From contig UQSL01000001.1 in the NCBI GenBank assembly GCA_900543705.1, forward strand, positions 1 to 64,000: a stretch of 64,000 nucleotides of DNA, read 5' to 3'. The translations under genes were made by a program, and so were the position numbers. This DNA is from an uncultured Oscillospiraceae bacterium (GTDB taxonomy: Bacteria > Bacillota > Clostridia > Oscillospirales > Ruminococcaceae). Below, piece after piece: positions 36,184 to 45,025 of this stretch. Position 1 is the stretch's first letter. The number at the start of each line of letters is the position of its first letter. Under the pieces are notes generated by a model, which was not told the DNA's origin, ran no database searches, and was given only the letters and a program-made list of their open reading frames with translations.

Positions 36184-36561
36184 TCATTCGAGTGCCCGCT
36201 TGATGTCATCCTCAAGCTTTTTAATTCCGGTTTCCTCAGCGGCTGCGATATGCGGCCTTGCAGCAACACGACCTCCGTTTCGCTTGGCGTGGCCGTATTC
36301 CAGAAGATGCGCCAGCTGATAGCGGTTCTTGGAGTGAATCACCATAGTCAAGGAGTCTGCTGTCTCATTGGTCTTTTTCACAGCCCAGCTTTTGGCGTAG
36401 GCTCCGGTTTTTCTTGGCGCAGTGTCTCGGATCTGATTTTTCACAGTGTCACCTGCGTCCTGCACAGCCTTTTTTAAGTCCTCAGTCGCAAGGTCAGCGT
36501 ATTCTGTCAGGCCTTTCATGACCTCATCAGCAAGCTGATCAACCTTTATCGTCTTGTTCAT
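36184..36561 (-). CDS. HK97 gp10-like head-tail joining protein
   Basis: 125 aa. TAPRKTGAYAKSWAVKK, NRYQLAHLLEYGHAKRNGG and RPHIAAAEE are hallmarks of HK97-gp10/ neck proteins. The ATG at 36561 follows a weak AGGTGAGG site inside the preceding gene. Confidence 0.88.
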   Translation of the reverse strand: MNKTIKVDQLADEVMKGLTEYADLATEDLKKAVQDAGDTVKNQIRDTAPRKTGAYAKSWAVKKTNETADSLTMVIHSKNRYQLAHLLEYGHAKRNGGRVAARPHIAAAEETGIKKLEDDIKRALE

Positions 36562-36563
36562 CG

Positions 36564-36896
36564 TCACCGCCTCACCTTTTGGCACGAAAGCTTTATGGAC
36601 TTCCGCTTGTAATTCATGTGATCCACGCCGAGGATGTCATAAAGCTCGTCGTTAAACTGCACCCGATAGTCGGTCGAGGTGATCGCTGCTGCCTTTTTGC
36701 ACCAGCGAATCGTGAAGTCGATTTTGGAATCATCGTCAATCAGACCGGCGTCCGTATTTTCCTTGCTCGCCTCGCCGCTGACTGTGGCGTAGCAGGAATA
36801 ATACTCTGTCCAGTCATTTTTGTGATTCCCGATGGAATCAACCACGACCTCGTTTTTCGTGATAAAAATGCGAACGTTTAAAAGCTCTATCTTCAT
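36564..36896 (-). CDS. phage head closure protein
   Basis: 110 aa from the ATG at 36896 with AGGAGG upstream. SIGNHKNDWTEYYSCYATVSG and RVQFNDELYDILGVDHMNYK fit the SPP1 gp16/HK97 head-closure family. It sits between connector and gp10 genes, as expected. Confidence 0.83.
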   Translation of the reverse strand: MKIELLNVRIFITKNEVVVDSIGNHKNDWTEYYSCYATVSGEASKENTDAGLIDDDSKIDFTIRWCKKAAAITSTDYRVQFNDELYDILGVDHMNYKRKSIKLSCQKVRR

Positions 36897-37168
36897 CAGA
36901 ACACCTCCTGTCGGCTGCCGAAAAGCAGCGAGCGAAGCGTAAGGGTCAGGGCATGATGGTCGGCCTCCTCGCGGTGCTCGTAAAGATATCCGACTGTGTA
37001 CATGACAGCGGCTTTGCCGTTCTCGACTGTTTCCAGGTATTCCTTGTCGTCCGTCCGCAGGATATCCATACAAAGTTTCTCGGCACTGGCAATAAAATAA
37101 GTGATGAGTGAGTCATCATCCTCAAAATCAATGCGGAGATACTGTTTCATCTCATCGAGCGTCACCAT
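36896..37168 (-). CDS. head-tail connector protein
   Basis: About 90 aa, gp6-like: MVTLDEMKQYLRIDFEDDD, ITYFIASAEKLCMDIL and AAVMYTVGYLYEHREEADHH. Forms the adaptor ring under the portal. Several ATGs lie close together; I chose 37168 as best placed after GAAGGGATG. Confidence 0.85.
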   Translation of the reverse strand: MVTLDEMKQYLRIDFEDDDSLITYFIASAEKLCMDILRTDDKEYLETVENGKAAVMYTVGYLYEHREEADHHALTLTLRSLLFGSRQEVF

Positions 37169-37237
37169 ACACATCACATCCCTTCAAAAAGGGCGATGCT
37201 GACACGCAGGACAGCACCGCCGCAAAACTCAAAATCA

Positions 37238-38410
37238 TCAAGCCGTAGCAAGCTTCAAAATCTGCACGGCCTCCGGAAGCACCAGCTTGCCGTCCACGCG
37301 CTCCTTTGCCACATAGCCGATCATGCCATTTCCAGCAAAGATCTCGTTGAGCTGCTTGAAGGAACGTGCGCCTCGGTCTCCGATGTTGTAGTACTTGTAA
37401 TCGCTGAAAGCGATAGCGCTGTCCGGAGCGAATGCCGAGGTATGCACAGCGTAGCCAAGCACTCTGTCCGGCTCGCCTGCCTGATAAGACGGCTGCTAGA
37501 TATAGGCTCCGTTGTTGTCCTTCAGCTTCCTGAGCGCAAGCAGCGTCTTGTCGTTCATGATGAAGCTAGCGTTCTTTCTGTACGGGCGCTTCAAGGCGTA
37601 GACAAGGTCGAGAAGGTCATCCGACTTGATTGCCGCCGTAAGCGTGCCTGCCACAGTACCGCCGCCGGTCTCAGCAAAAATGCCGGTAGGCTTGCCAGTG
37701 CCGTCGCCGTTAAGGAAGGCGTCCTCCTCGGCGTTTGCGAGAGCCTTGCCAAACTGCGTGATGATGTAATTTTCAAGACCGAAGGCATTGTCGTAGAGCA
37801 ATTCCTCCGTCACCTTGATAGCCACATGCAGCTTATGCGCGTCCATAAGTATCTGGTCGAAGGTCGCGTCCCCGAAGGTCAGTGCGCCGCCTTCTTCAAT
37901 CCACGATGCCGCAGGCTTTGTCGCCGCGATGTTAATCTTGTGCTCGCCGGAAGTCCTGATTTTAGTCGCAAGAGAACGCATGATATTCTCCTCATCGAGG
38001 ACATCAATGAGTCTCTTGTCATACTCATCCGGCACCAGGTAGCCGCCGTCAGCGTCCACTCCTTCCTGCAGGACGTTAGATACGCGCTTAAAGCCGGAGC
38101 GGAGCGCGTCAAGCATTGCCGACCTGTACTCGTCGGACGCGCGTCCGGTCTTTGCCTCGGCAGTCTTTACCGCAGAGGGTCTTGTAGTAAGCGGGGTATT
38201 TACGGGTTTGTTCAGTTCCATCTCCATAGCCTCCATCTGTTCCTGGCGCTCAATCTCCGCGCCAAAGTCTCTGATTTTCTGTTCCATGTCGGCATAAGCG
38301 GCGGCATCCTCTGCCGAAAGAAGTCCATCCTTGTCGCGCTTGCTTTCCACAAAAGCCTTCGCTCCCTGCCATGCCTTGTTTCTTGCTTCTCTAAGCTCCT
38401 GAATCGTCAT
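37238..38410 (-). pseudogene. HK97-type major capsid protein gene with internal amber codon
   Basis: 391 codons including an in-frame TAG at 37496-37498. The first part has a helical delta-like N-terminus (about 1-100) and the HK97 core (VPDEYDKRLIDVLDEENIMR, SWIEEGGALT, FGKALANAEEDAFLNGDGTGKP). The residual part after TAG (QPSYQAGEPDRVLGYAV to the end) is intact and in frame. Relatives have Trp here (LWQPS), so TGG to TAG is the likely change. Without suppression only about 78 percent of the protein is made. Confidence 0.88.
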
Positions 38411-38417
38411 AAGTCAT

Positions 38418-39200
38418 TTACCTCCATGTTTTAATTAAGTTGAGCCGCTCCATCAGGGAGTCGGCATGTGTCTTTGTGTCAGCGGCAGATCCTCCATCGT
38501 CTGCCGCAGTCCTTTCAGCCTTGGGCTGAATTTTGCATTTTGCTGCAAGCTTATCCATCAGTGAGTTGGTGACCGCCGCGCGGAAAAATACCATGCTGAC
38601 CTGCGGAATCTCAATGTCCTCCGCAGCGTCTGCACGCCTTGTCATAATCTCATCGGCGAAGCCCATCTCAACAGCCGAGTGCGCATCCATCCAGGTCTCG
38701 GCATCCATCAGGTGTGAAATCTTTGCGCGGCTCATGCCGGTCTTGATTTCATAGGCGTTGATGATGGACTCCTTTACCTCGTCAAGCATAGCGATAGCTT
38801 TCTGCATTTCCGCAGAGTCACCAAAGGCGATGGTCGCCGGATTATGGATCATGAGCATGCTCACCGGGGATACCATCACCTTCGTGCCTGCCATCGCGAT
38901 CACACTTGCAGCACTTGCCGCGATGCCGTCAATCTTGACCGTCACATCGCCTTTGTAGTCCATGAGCATGTTATAAATCTGGGCGGCAGCCACACAGTCG
39001 CCGCCCGGAGAGTTAATCCAGACCGTGATATCGCCGGAGCCTGAATTAAGCTCTTCTTTAAAAAGAGCCGGTGTGACGTCGTCATCGTACCAGGACTCAC
39101 TTGCTATGGTGCCGTTTAGGAACAGGGTTCTTTCGACCGTCTGCTCCTGCGTCTCCTGATTGGTTATTGTTTTCTGTTTCCAGTTCCAGAACTTGTTCAT
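38418..39200 (-). CDS. ClpP-like prohead protease
   Basis: 260 aa from the ATG at 39200. ClpP fold: INSPGGDCVAAAQIYNML, nucleophile region GIAASAASVIAMAGTK, and His in MLMIHNPAT. The C-terminal acidic/basic extension resembles scaffold. It sits between portal and capsid genes and overlaps the portal 3' end by 104 bases. Cleaves capsid delta domain during head maturation. Confidence 0.9.
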   Translation of the reverse strand: MNKFWNWKQKTITNQETQEQTVERTLFLNGTIASESWYDDDVTPALFKEELNSGSGDITVWINSPGGDCVAAAQIYNMLMDYKGDVTVKIDGIAASAASVIAMAGTKVMVSPVSMLMIHNPATIAFGDSAEMQKAIAMLDEVKESIINAYEIKTGMSRAKISHLMDAETWMDAHSAVEMGFADEIMTRRADAAEDIEIPQVSMVFFRAAVTNSLMDKLAAKCKIQPKAERTAADDGGSAADTKTHADSLMERLNLIKTWR

Positions 39201-40455
39201 TCGAAGCGTTCTCCTTTCCGTTCGTATTTGTATTGGCAAAAATTCCAGCGTCCTCAAGCTTCGTCATATTTCCATTGATGAGGTACAGGTCGCCGCCGCG
39301 CTCCGCCGGAATGCGGTCGAGATTCTCAAGCTGCCTTATATCGTTCGCTGACATCCAGCCGTTCTGCCGCGCTGTGGCATAACCATTCATGCGGCTTTCA
39401 TAATCGCCGCGGAGTAAGCCTTCTACCGAAAATTTAATGAAATATTCCCGTTTCTCATTTTGCGTAAAGAGCGCCCTCTGCATTGCCTGTTCCCATCTGA
39501 CCAGCCACGGCTCAAGCGTGTATTTCACAAACTCAAGCGACTGCTGCTCGATATTGCTGAATGAGGATTTTTCCAGATCACCGACCATATGCGGCGGGAT
39601 TCTGAAAATACGGGCAATCTCATCAATCTGGAACTTCCTCGTCTCCAAAAACTGCGCCTCATTCGGGCTGATGGAGATAGGCGTGTATTTCATGCCTTCC
39701 TCAAGGATGCCGATTTTATGAGCATTGTTCCCGGAAAAGCCCTTGTTCCAGCTTTCGCGGATGGCATCCGGATTTTTCACTGTACCGGGATACTCCAGAA
39801 TGCCGCCGGGTGTCGCTCCGTTTGCGAAGAACTTAGAGCCATACTCCTCGGCGGAGATGGCAAGCCCGATAGCATTTTTTGCCATCGCAATCGGTGAGTA
39901 GCCGACCAACCCATCAAAGCCAAGCCCCGGAATGTGAAGCACATCGTAAGGCGAGAGCCTTACAGTTCCCTGTTTCATGGTGTGTGCGTCCGATTCCTGC
40001 ACCTGGTATTCGTAGTAGAGCCGTCCTTTTTCGTCACGGTCGACTGTCATGCGGTCGGGCATTAGCGGATACAGAGCCACCACCTCACCCTTGCCGTTTC
40101 GGATAATCTGGGCGTAACCATTTCCCCACAGGAGCAAGTGCGTCATAAGCGTTTCCCGAAATACGAACGAAGTCATCTCCGGATTCGGCTCATCGTGGAG
40201 CAAAAAATAAAGCGGTGTATCAACCGCCTTTTCCTTGCTGCCTTCCGCAGTGTATCTGTATAAATGAAGCGGCAGACCCGCCACCGCTTCGGAGAGTATC
40301 CTCACACAGGAGTAGACCGCCGTCATCTGCATAGCCGAGCGTTCGTTCACCCGTCTGCCGGATGTGGTCGTGCCAAATAAAAAGCTGTAACCGCTGCCGT
40401 TGATAGCATCTTTCGGCTTGTCCCGCGACCTGAAAAGCGATGATAATAGACTCAT
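39097..40455 (-). CDS. phage portal protein, HK97 family
   Basis: 452 aa. RSAMQMTAVYSCVRILSEAV, HLLLWGNGYAQIIRN, DVLHIPGLGFDGLVGYSPI and IPPHMVGDLEKSSFSNIEQQ are family hallmarks. I chose the ATG at 40455, seven bases after GGGAGG, over longer starts. Forms the dodecameric DNA entry ring; works with the terminase encoded upstream across a moron insertion. Confidence 0.93.
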   Translation of the reverse strand: MSLLSSLFRSRDKPKDAINGSGYSFLFGTTTSGRRVNERSAMQMTAVYSCVRILSEAVAGLPLHLYRYTAEGSKEKAVDTPLYFLLHDEPNPEMTSFVFRETLMTHLLLWGNGYAQIIRNGKGEVVALYPLMPDRMTVDRDEKGRLYYEYQVQESDAHTMKQGTVRLSPYDVLHIPGLGFDGLVGYSPIAMAKNAIGLAISAEEYGSKFFANGATPGGILEYPGTVKNPDAIRESWNKGFSGNNAHKIGILEEGMKYTPISISPNEAQFLETRKFQIDEIARIFRIPPHMVGDLEKSSFSNIEQQSLEFVKYTLEPWLVRWEQAMQRALFTQNEKREYFIKFSVEGLLRGDYESRMNGYATARQNGWMSANDIRQLENLDRIPAERGGDLYLINGNMTKLEDAGIFANTNTNGKENASNEQVLELETENNNQSGDAGADGRKNPVPKRHHSK

Positions 40456-40535
40456 AGCCATACCTCCCATTCGTTTAAGGACTCCACAAAAATCAAGAGT
40501 CCGATGATTGTCAGAAGAATCATAATGACATCCAT
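40452..40535 (-). CDS. possible 27-aa membrane peptide before portal
   Basis: MDVIMILLTIIGLLIFVESL followed by a short polar tail, stopping in an ATGA overlap with the portal start. Hydrophobic and coupled, but very short, and GGAGGTG is 16 bases from the ATG. Could be a leader peptide that couples portal translation. Confidence 0.35.
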   Translation of the reverse strand: MDVIMILLTIIGLLIFVESLNEWEVWL

Positions 40536-40539
40536 GTAC

Positions 40540-40641
40540 GTACGAAAAAAGCACCTCCGAAGAGATGCTTATCTTTGCCCGTTTTTCACTGATACCAGTA
40601 TATCATGAGTAATTTGCCAATGCGTCCACGAAATTACTCAT
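40540..40641 (-). promoter_or_regulatory. late promoter-attenuator module, copy 1
   Basis: Minus strand: inverted repeat ATGAGTAAT-N19-ATTACTCAT (40605-40641) lying across TGGACG (40623-40628) and TATACT (40597-40602, spacing 20), then GTGAAAAAC, then a UUCG-loop hairpin AAGCATCTC/GAGGTGCTT with a T-run ending near 40545. The same layout and much of the sequence recur at 49581-49686. Confidence 0.65.
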
Positions 40642-40647
40642 ACGTAT

Positions 40648-41052
40648 TTACATTTCCAGAGACTCCTCCACGCCGAACAGGCTGCAGAATTCCGCAGTCG
40701 CGTCAGCCAGATAGAACATTCCAAGTTTTCTGCCGGTCTCCTCGTTGTACATTTTTGGCAGATAATCAGCCTCCGCGCATGCCTGCTCAAACAGAGCCGG
40801 ATCGTCCACAAAAGTGGCTTTGCCATAATAGCGCAGGAAGCCCTGCCCATCGCTTGCCACGATCTCAATGTTTGCGTTTTCCTGCAGCTGGCGGTAGCAG
40901 TTCTTGAACGTGCCGACTCCAAAATACAGCTTTCCGTTGTTTATCATTTTGAAGCTGAACGGGCGGCATTTCGGCTTGTCTCCATCAATGGTAGCCACAT
41001 AAAAAATCTGCGCCTTGTCGAGATATTCGTTTACTTTTTCCACATTTGTCAT
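40648..41052 (-). CDS. pyridoxamine 5'-phosphate oxidase-family flavoprotein (moron)
   Basis: 134 aa. IFYVATIDGDKPKCRPFSFK, LYFGVGTFKNCYRQLQ and NIEIVASDGQGFLRYYGKA fit the PPOX/FMN-binding split-barrel fold. Divergent from an HxlR regulator gene; such pairs usually respond to electrophile or redox stress. It lies between terminase and portal genes, where related phages have none, so it is cargo. Ends next to the late promoter module. Confidence 0.82.
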   Translation of the reverse strand: MTNVEKVNEYLDKAQIFYVATIDGDKPKCRPFSFKMINNGKLYFGVGTFKNCYRQLQENANIEIVASDGQGFLRYYGKATFVDDPALFEQACAEADYLPKMYNEETGRKLGMFYLADATAEFCSLFGVEESLEM

Positions 41053-41076
41053 GGTGAATTCCTCCAGTCTTTGTTC

Positions 41077-41163
41077 TTGACTTATGTCAGTAAGAAAATT
41101 ATACTATAAAAGAATTCAAAAGCAAGTACGCAGATTTACCTTACATAGTAAGAAAATTCTTAC
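41077..41163. promoter_or_regulatory. divergent promoters and HxlR operator
   Basis: Plus: TTGACT (41077-41082), 17 bases, TATACT (41100-41105). Minus: TTGCTT, 16 bases, TATAAT overlapping the same stretch. AGTAAGAAAATT occurs twice (41089-41100, 41147-41158). The second forms the palindrome GTAAGAA-AA-TTCTTAC (41148-41163) just before hxlR, a likely binding site for the regulator. Confidence 0.7.
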
Positions 41164-41178
41164 CAAGGAGTTTTTCAT

Positions 41179-41496
41179 ATGACTAAAACCGATGAATTAA
41201 ATTGCCCCGTCCGCAAGGGACTTGTACTTTTTGAGGGCAAATGGAATATCCGTGTCCTCTATGAGCTTATCATGCAGTCACCGCTGCGTTTCGGGGAGCT
41301 TCGGAAAGCAATCCCCGATATCTCGAATACCATGCTGGCGTCAACTCTGAAATCCCTTGAGGAGAAAGGGCTTGTCACCCGCACGCAGTATAACGAGATT
41401 CCTCCGCATGTGGAGTATTCCTTGAGCGAGAGCGGTCAGGCTCTCGTCCCTATCTTTGACGCTATCGGTGACTGGGGGACAAAATACCTCAAATAA
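41179..41496 (+). CDS. HxlR-family transcriptional regulator (moron)
   Basis: 105 aa winged helix. N-terminal Cys11 (ELNCPVRKGLVLFEGKW) matches the conserved redox Cys of HxlR/YodB proteins, and LRFGELRKAIPDISNTMLA is the recognition region. Transcribed away from the PPOX gene; the shared intergenic palindromes suggest it controls both. Its 3' end overlaps the terminase 3' end by eight bases. Confidence 0.87.
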   Translation: MTKTDELNCPVRKGLVLFEGKWNIRVLYELIMQSPLRFGELRKAIPDISNTMLASTLKSLEEKGLVTRTQYNEIPPHVEYSLSESGQALVPIFDAIGDWGTKYLK

Positions 41497-43093
41497 ATAA
41501 TATTCCTCTGTGGTCGTATACGCTTTCACCGTTTTGATTTCCGCAGCGGATGGCCCGGTCAAGTCCCATGATAGTGGCGACCGCGCCGTCAATTTTCTCC
41601 GTGGATTTTTCCTTGTCGGCTTTGATATTGCCTGCCGGGTCTGTTTTGATGTAGATGTTGTCCATCATCCACCGCAGAACCGGATGGCCGCCGTGAGCGA
41701 TTTTCTCCTCAAGCGTCAGCTTCATCAGTTCCTTGGTGGGCGGAGACATATCCTTAAAACCCTGCCCGAAGGGAACGACTGTAAATCCCATACCTTCAAG
41801 GTTCTGCACCATCTGCACGGCTCCCCATCGGTCGAAAGCAATCTCCCGAATGTTGAACCGCTCGCCAAGCCGCTCGATGAATTTCTCAATGTATCCATAA
41901 TGGACGACATTTCCTTCCGTGGTCTGAAGATACCCCTGCCGCTCCCAGACATCGTAGGGAACATGGTCGCGCTTGACACGCAGATCCAGCGTCTCCTCCG
42001 GAATCCAGAAGTACGGAAGGACAATATATTTATCATCTTCATCAATCGGAGGGAATACCAGCACGAAAGCCGTGATGTCCGTAGTGCTCGAAAGGTCAAG
42101 CCCACCGTAACAGACTCTGCCTTCCAGATCATCCTCATCAACCTTGAAGGCGCAGGAGTCCCATTTCTGCATCGGCATCCAGCGGACGGACTGCTTCACC
42201 CATTGGTTGAGCCTGAGCTGCCTAAAGGAGTTCTCCTCGCCCGGATTCTGCTTTGCCGATTCGCAGGCAGCTTTTACCTTGTCGATGCCGACCGTGATGT
42301 CGAGTGACGGATTTGCCTTCTTCCAGACCTTCGGGTCTGTCCAGTCGTCAGATTCATCCGCACCGTAAATGACCGGATAGAAGGTCGGGTCAATCTTTCT
42401 GCCTTCGAGGATGTCCTTCGCCTTTTGGTGTGTTTCGTAGCAAATAGAGTTTGTATCCGTCCCGGCAGTTGTAATCAGAAAATACAGTGGCTGCATCCTA
42501 GCATCGCCGGAGCCCTTTGTCATAACGTCAAAAAGCTTTCGGTTCGGCTGGGTATGCAGCTCATCGAACACCACGCCGTGGATGTTGAAACCGTGCTTGC
42601 TGTATGCTTCCGCAGAAAGCACCTGATAGAAGCTGTTGGTGGGCGCAAATATAATACGCTTCTGTGATGCCAGTATCTTCACCCGCCGTGAAAGAGCCGG
42701 ACACATCCGCACCATATCCGCTGCCACGTCAAAGACAATCGTAGCCTGCTGCCGATCAGCGGCGCAGCCATACACCTCAGCGCGTTCCTCACCGTCACCG
42801 CAGCAGAGGAGCAGAGCCACCGCAGCTGCAAGCTCGCTTTTGCCCTGCTTTTTAGGTATCTCAATATAAGCCGTATTGAACTGGCGGTACCCATTCGGCT
42901 TCAGCGTCCCGAATATATCCCTGATGATCTGTTCCTGCCAGTCTATGAGTTCAAATGGCTTACCTGACCAGGTACCCTTGGTGTGGCAGAGGCTCTCGAT
43001 AAAAGCCACGGCATAATCCGCCGAATCCTGGTCATAGTACGAGTCCTTCGCCTTGAATTTTGTCGGTTTGTATTTCTTCAGTTTCCGCATCAT
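41489..43093 (-). CDS. terminase large subunit
   Basis: About 534 aa. ATPase motifs: Walker A-like IPKKQGKSE, Walker B GVVFDELH, and motif TTAGTD. Nuclease half with GGLDLSSTTDITAF, AFDRWGAVQM and KIDGAVATIMGLDRA. HK97-type (Terminase_1). Packages DNA through the portal. The start is chosen at ATGATG (43093) after a modest GGTGATTG site inside an overlapping small gene. Confidence 0.92.
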   Translation of the reverse strand: MMRKLKKYKPTKFKAKDSYYDQDSADYAVAFIESLCHTKGTWSGKPFELIDWQEQIIRDIFGTLKPNGYRQFNTAYIEIPKKQGKSELAAAVALLLCCGDGEERAEVYGCAADRQQATIVFDVAADMVRMCPALSRRVKILASQKRIIFAPTNSFYQVLSAEAYSKHGFNIHGVVFDELHTQPNRKLFDVMTKGSGDARMQPLYFLITTAGTDTNSICYETHQKAKDILEGRKIDPTFYPVIYGADESDDWTDPKVWKKANPSLDITVGIDKVKAACESAKQNPGEENSFRQLRLNQWVKQSVRWMPMQKWDSCAFKVDEDDLEGRVCYGGLDLSSTTDITAFVLVFPPIDEDDKYIVLPYFWIPEETLDLRVKRDHVPYDVWERQGYLQTTEGNVVHYGYIEKFIERLGERFNIREIAFDRWGAVQMVQNLEGMGFTVVPFGQGFKDMSPPTKELMKLTLEEKIAHGGHPVLRWMMDNIYIKTDPAGNIKADKEKSTEKIDGAVATIMGLDRAIRCGNQNGESVYDHRGILFI

Positions 43094-43190
43094 GCGAACA
43101 ATCACCATCTTTCTTTATCGGAATCAGCCATGAAGCGTCCGCGACCATCGCATCATACGGCAGTTCCTTCCTGTCTATCAAAAATTCCAT
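43032..43190 (-). CDS. small phage protein overlapping terminase start
   Basis: 52 aa: MEFLIDRKELPYDAMVADAS then WLIPIKKDGDCSHD and a polar tail. GGAGGAG lies immediately before the ATG, a better site than that of the terminase. It overlaps the terminase 5' end by 62 bases in another frame. Unknown function; may aid coupled translation. Confidence 0.5.
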   Translation of the reverse strand: MEFLIDRKELPYDAMVADASWLIPIKKDGDCSHDAETEEIQTDKIQGEGLVL

Positions 43191-43253
43191 AACTCCTCCG
43201 GACAGAAAAACAGCCTGCCGGGTGGCAAGCTGCTGTATCTCTGTTTTCGTTGT

Positions 43254-43454
43254 TTATTGCCTCTGGCAGCGGTGTATCGTCTCAATAATCTGATCCTGCT
43301 CATCCGTCTTAACGCCGATGCTTGAAAGCGCCTGCCTTGTTCCGCAGTCCGGGCAGATGAGCGTTTGGTTGTCCGTCCGCGAAAGCGCCGGAACGCCTGT
43401 GTATTCCCGTCCGCAGATTGGGCAGACGGCTGTTCTGATTTCATCTGTTTTCAT
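43254..43454 (-). CDS. zinc-ribbon small phage protein
   Basis: 66 aa from the ATG at 43454 (GGGAGG upstream). Two Cys pairs, CPICGRE and CPDCGTRQ, 22 residues apart, form a zinc ribbon. A C-terminal helix follows. Overlaps the end of the gamma-glutamylcyclotransferase-like gene. Role unknown, common in this gene position. Confidence 0.7.
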   Translation of the reverse strand: MKTDEIRTAVCPICGREYTGVPALSRTDNQTLICPDCGTRQALSSIGVKTDEQDQIIETIHRCQRQ

Positions 43455-43914
43455 TTTCGCATACCTCCCTGCATTTCGCCTCGGCGTCCAGAAGTATTCT
43501 CCGGTCGAAATAAAATGTGTCGTAGCCGTCAAGGCAAGTTTTCATATAAAATCCGCTCGGAATCCCAATCGGCCTGTCTTCATGCATGATATAGGCAAAG
43601 GCGCTGACCGTCCTGCGCCTTCCGGTGCGGATTCCCTTGTACTGGACTTTGATGTCCTTCTTGTAGTAGAAATTCGGAAAACCCTCGTAGCGGTCAAGCG
43701 CCGCCTCATCCTCCGGCGTCACTTCCCAGATCACTACCGGAACTGTACTGCCTTCTGCTTGCTCAATCGTAAGGTAGGAGCCGGTCTTGCTTCCCCTAAA
43801 TAGAAGTTCCCAGTCCTTCAGGTTTGCCGTCCCGAGGATTGTCGCGTGAGGACAGCGGCAGCGCATCTGCGGAACGTTTAAGTTGCTCCCGTAGGCAATG
43901 TAATAGCGTTTCAT
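43441..43914 (-). CDS. gamma-glutamylcyclotransferase-like (AIG2/GGCT) protein
   Basis: 157 aa. YYIAYGSNLN at the N-terminus and EDEAALDRYEGFPNFY hold the family's substrate loop and catalytic Glu region (VIWEVTPEDE). Phage copies are frequent between amidoligase and terminase genes. Together with the amidoligase upstream it suggests chemistry on gamma-glutamyl amide bonds; the substrate is unknown. Confidence 0.85.
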   Translation of the reverse strand: MKRYYIAYGSNLNVPQMRCRCPHATILGTANLKDWELLFRGSKTGSYLTIEQAEGSTVPVVIWEVTPEDEAALDRYEGFPNFYYKKDIKVQYKGIRTGRRRTVSAFAYIMHEDRPIGIPSGFYMKTCLDGYDTFYFDRRILLDAEAKCREVCENENR

Positions 43915-44034
43915 AATTCGTCCGTCCTTTCCGAAGAGTGCGGATTTCCATTCGCGGGAATCACCCTTCTACCACCTTAAGACCGCCGAAGCGGTTAGGT
44001 GTAAGGCGGCAGGCGGCTAACTCCTGCGTGCTCT

Positions 44035-44982
44035 TCAAGCGGCTCTGCCGTGGCGGAAGGCCGTGTCGCCTGCGAGGCGTCTTATCAGGATGTCCCTTGC
44101 TGTCGCGAATTCCTCGCCGATGAATCCGAGGCGGAGAAGCCAGGTGCGCATCGCGTACTTCGGGTTCTCTGTCTGCTGCGGCTTCGGACTTGCGGTCTTG
44201 ACCGTCTTTGCCATTTGGCTAAGCGCCAGGCAAAGCTGGATGTAGCTTTTCAGCTGGCCCGCGTGGAGGCCGTTTCTTTTGCCGTCTGCCGGAGCGTCAA
44301 ACTGGAAAAGTCTGAATTCTACCGTAGCCTTTGTGAAGGTAGCGTGGAGGTTGAGCATGTGGTAGCGGCTGCTGTTGTAATGCTGCGTCCTGCCGCAGGA
44401 GGCTCCCTGGCTTGTGTACCAGATATCCGCAAGCTGCGCCATCGTCTGAGGCTTTTTCCTGTTGAGCTCGGAAAGGAAATCCGGGTCAACCGTGCGGCAG
44501 TAGCGGTCCATGCGGCGGCGGTCAAGGTTTAAGGCGTCCGCAAGAAGGCTCTCGTGGCTTGCCATGATGTTGGCGAGGTTTCGAAGCGTCTGCGGCGTGT
44601 GGCCTTTGGCTCCGATGTGGATGTGGACTCCGCAGCCCCTTGTCGCGTCGCTCTTCGCGCCTGCGTGTCTGAGCTGTCTGACAAGCTCCTGCAGCGTCTC
44701 GATGTCGACGTATGTGAGGATAGGCGTTACCATCTCGCATTTTTCGCTGTCGGGTCCGGCTATGGAAACATCCTTCTGGAATTTCCACTCGCGTCCCTGC
44801 GCATCCCATGCGCTCCAGGTGCTGTAGCCGTTGCGGCCTGCCGTGTTTTCGTACCTGCCGGTTCCGAAAAACTTAGCCGCAAGCTTCGCCGCCTTGTCGC
44901 GGGTAATGCTGTTCATCTCGACCTCGACCCCGATGGTCTGCTGCTTCATTTCGCTGATCTGGTTCTTTATTTTTTCGTTCAT
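44035..44982 (-). CDS. amidoligase-family enzyme
   Basis: 315 aa from the ATG at 44982 (AGGAGG upstream). Amidoligase_2 motifs: IGVEVEMNSI, WKFQKDVSI, CEMVTPIL, GCGVHIHIGAKG and TVEFRLFQFDAP. These ATP-grasp-related (COOH-NH2) ligases form amide bonds. The last 40 residues (KYAMRTWLLRLGFIGEEF onward) are a separate module shared with the protein at 45490-46308. A TTGCTA-type promoter lies just upstream. Confidence 0.88.
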   Translation of the reverse strand: MNEKIKNQISEMKQQTIGVEVEMNSITRDKAAKLAAKFFGTGRYENTAGRNGYSTWSAWDAQGREWKFQKDVSIAGPDSEKCEMVTPILTYVDIETLQELVRQLRHAGAKSDATRGCGVHIHIGAKGHTPQTLRNLANIMASHESLLADALNLDRRRMDRYCRTVDPDFLSELNRKKPQTMAQLADIWYTSQGASCGRTQHYNSSRYHMLNLHATFTKATVEFRLFQFDAPADGKRNGLHAGQLKSYIQLCLALSQMAKTVKTASPKPQQTENPKYAMRTWLLRLGFIGEEFATARDILIRRLAGDTAFRHGRAA

Positions 44983-45025
44983 GCTGTGTGCCTCCTGTGT
45001 GGTTGTTTTCCCTTTCGGTAGTGTA

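Noticed and set aside
37196..38434. Long plus-strand open frame (about 412 codons) over the capsid genes
   Set aside because: It is antisense to the conserved HK97 capsid gene, lacks a ribosome site, and its protein has no family pattern. It also reads through because the capsid gene has high GC at third positions.
41510..42307. Plus-strand open frame of about 265 codons over the terminase gene
   Set aside because: Antisense shadow of the conserved large terminase.
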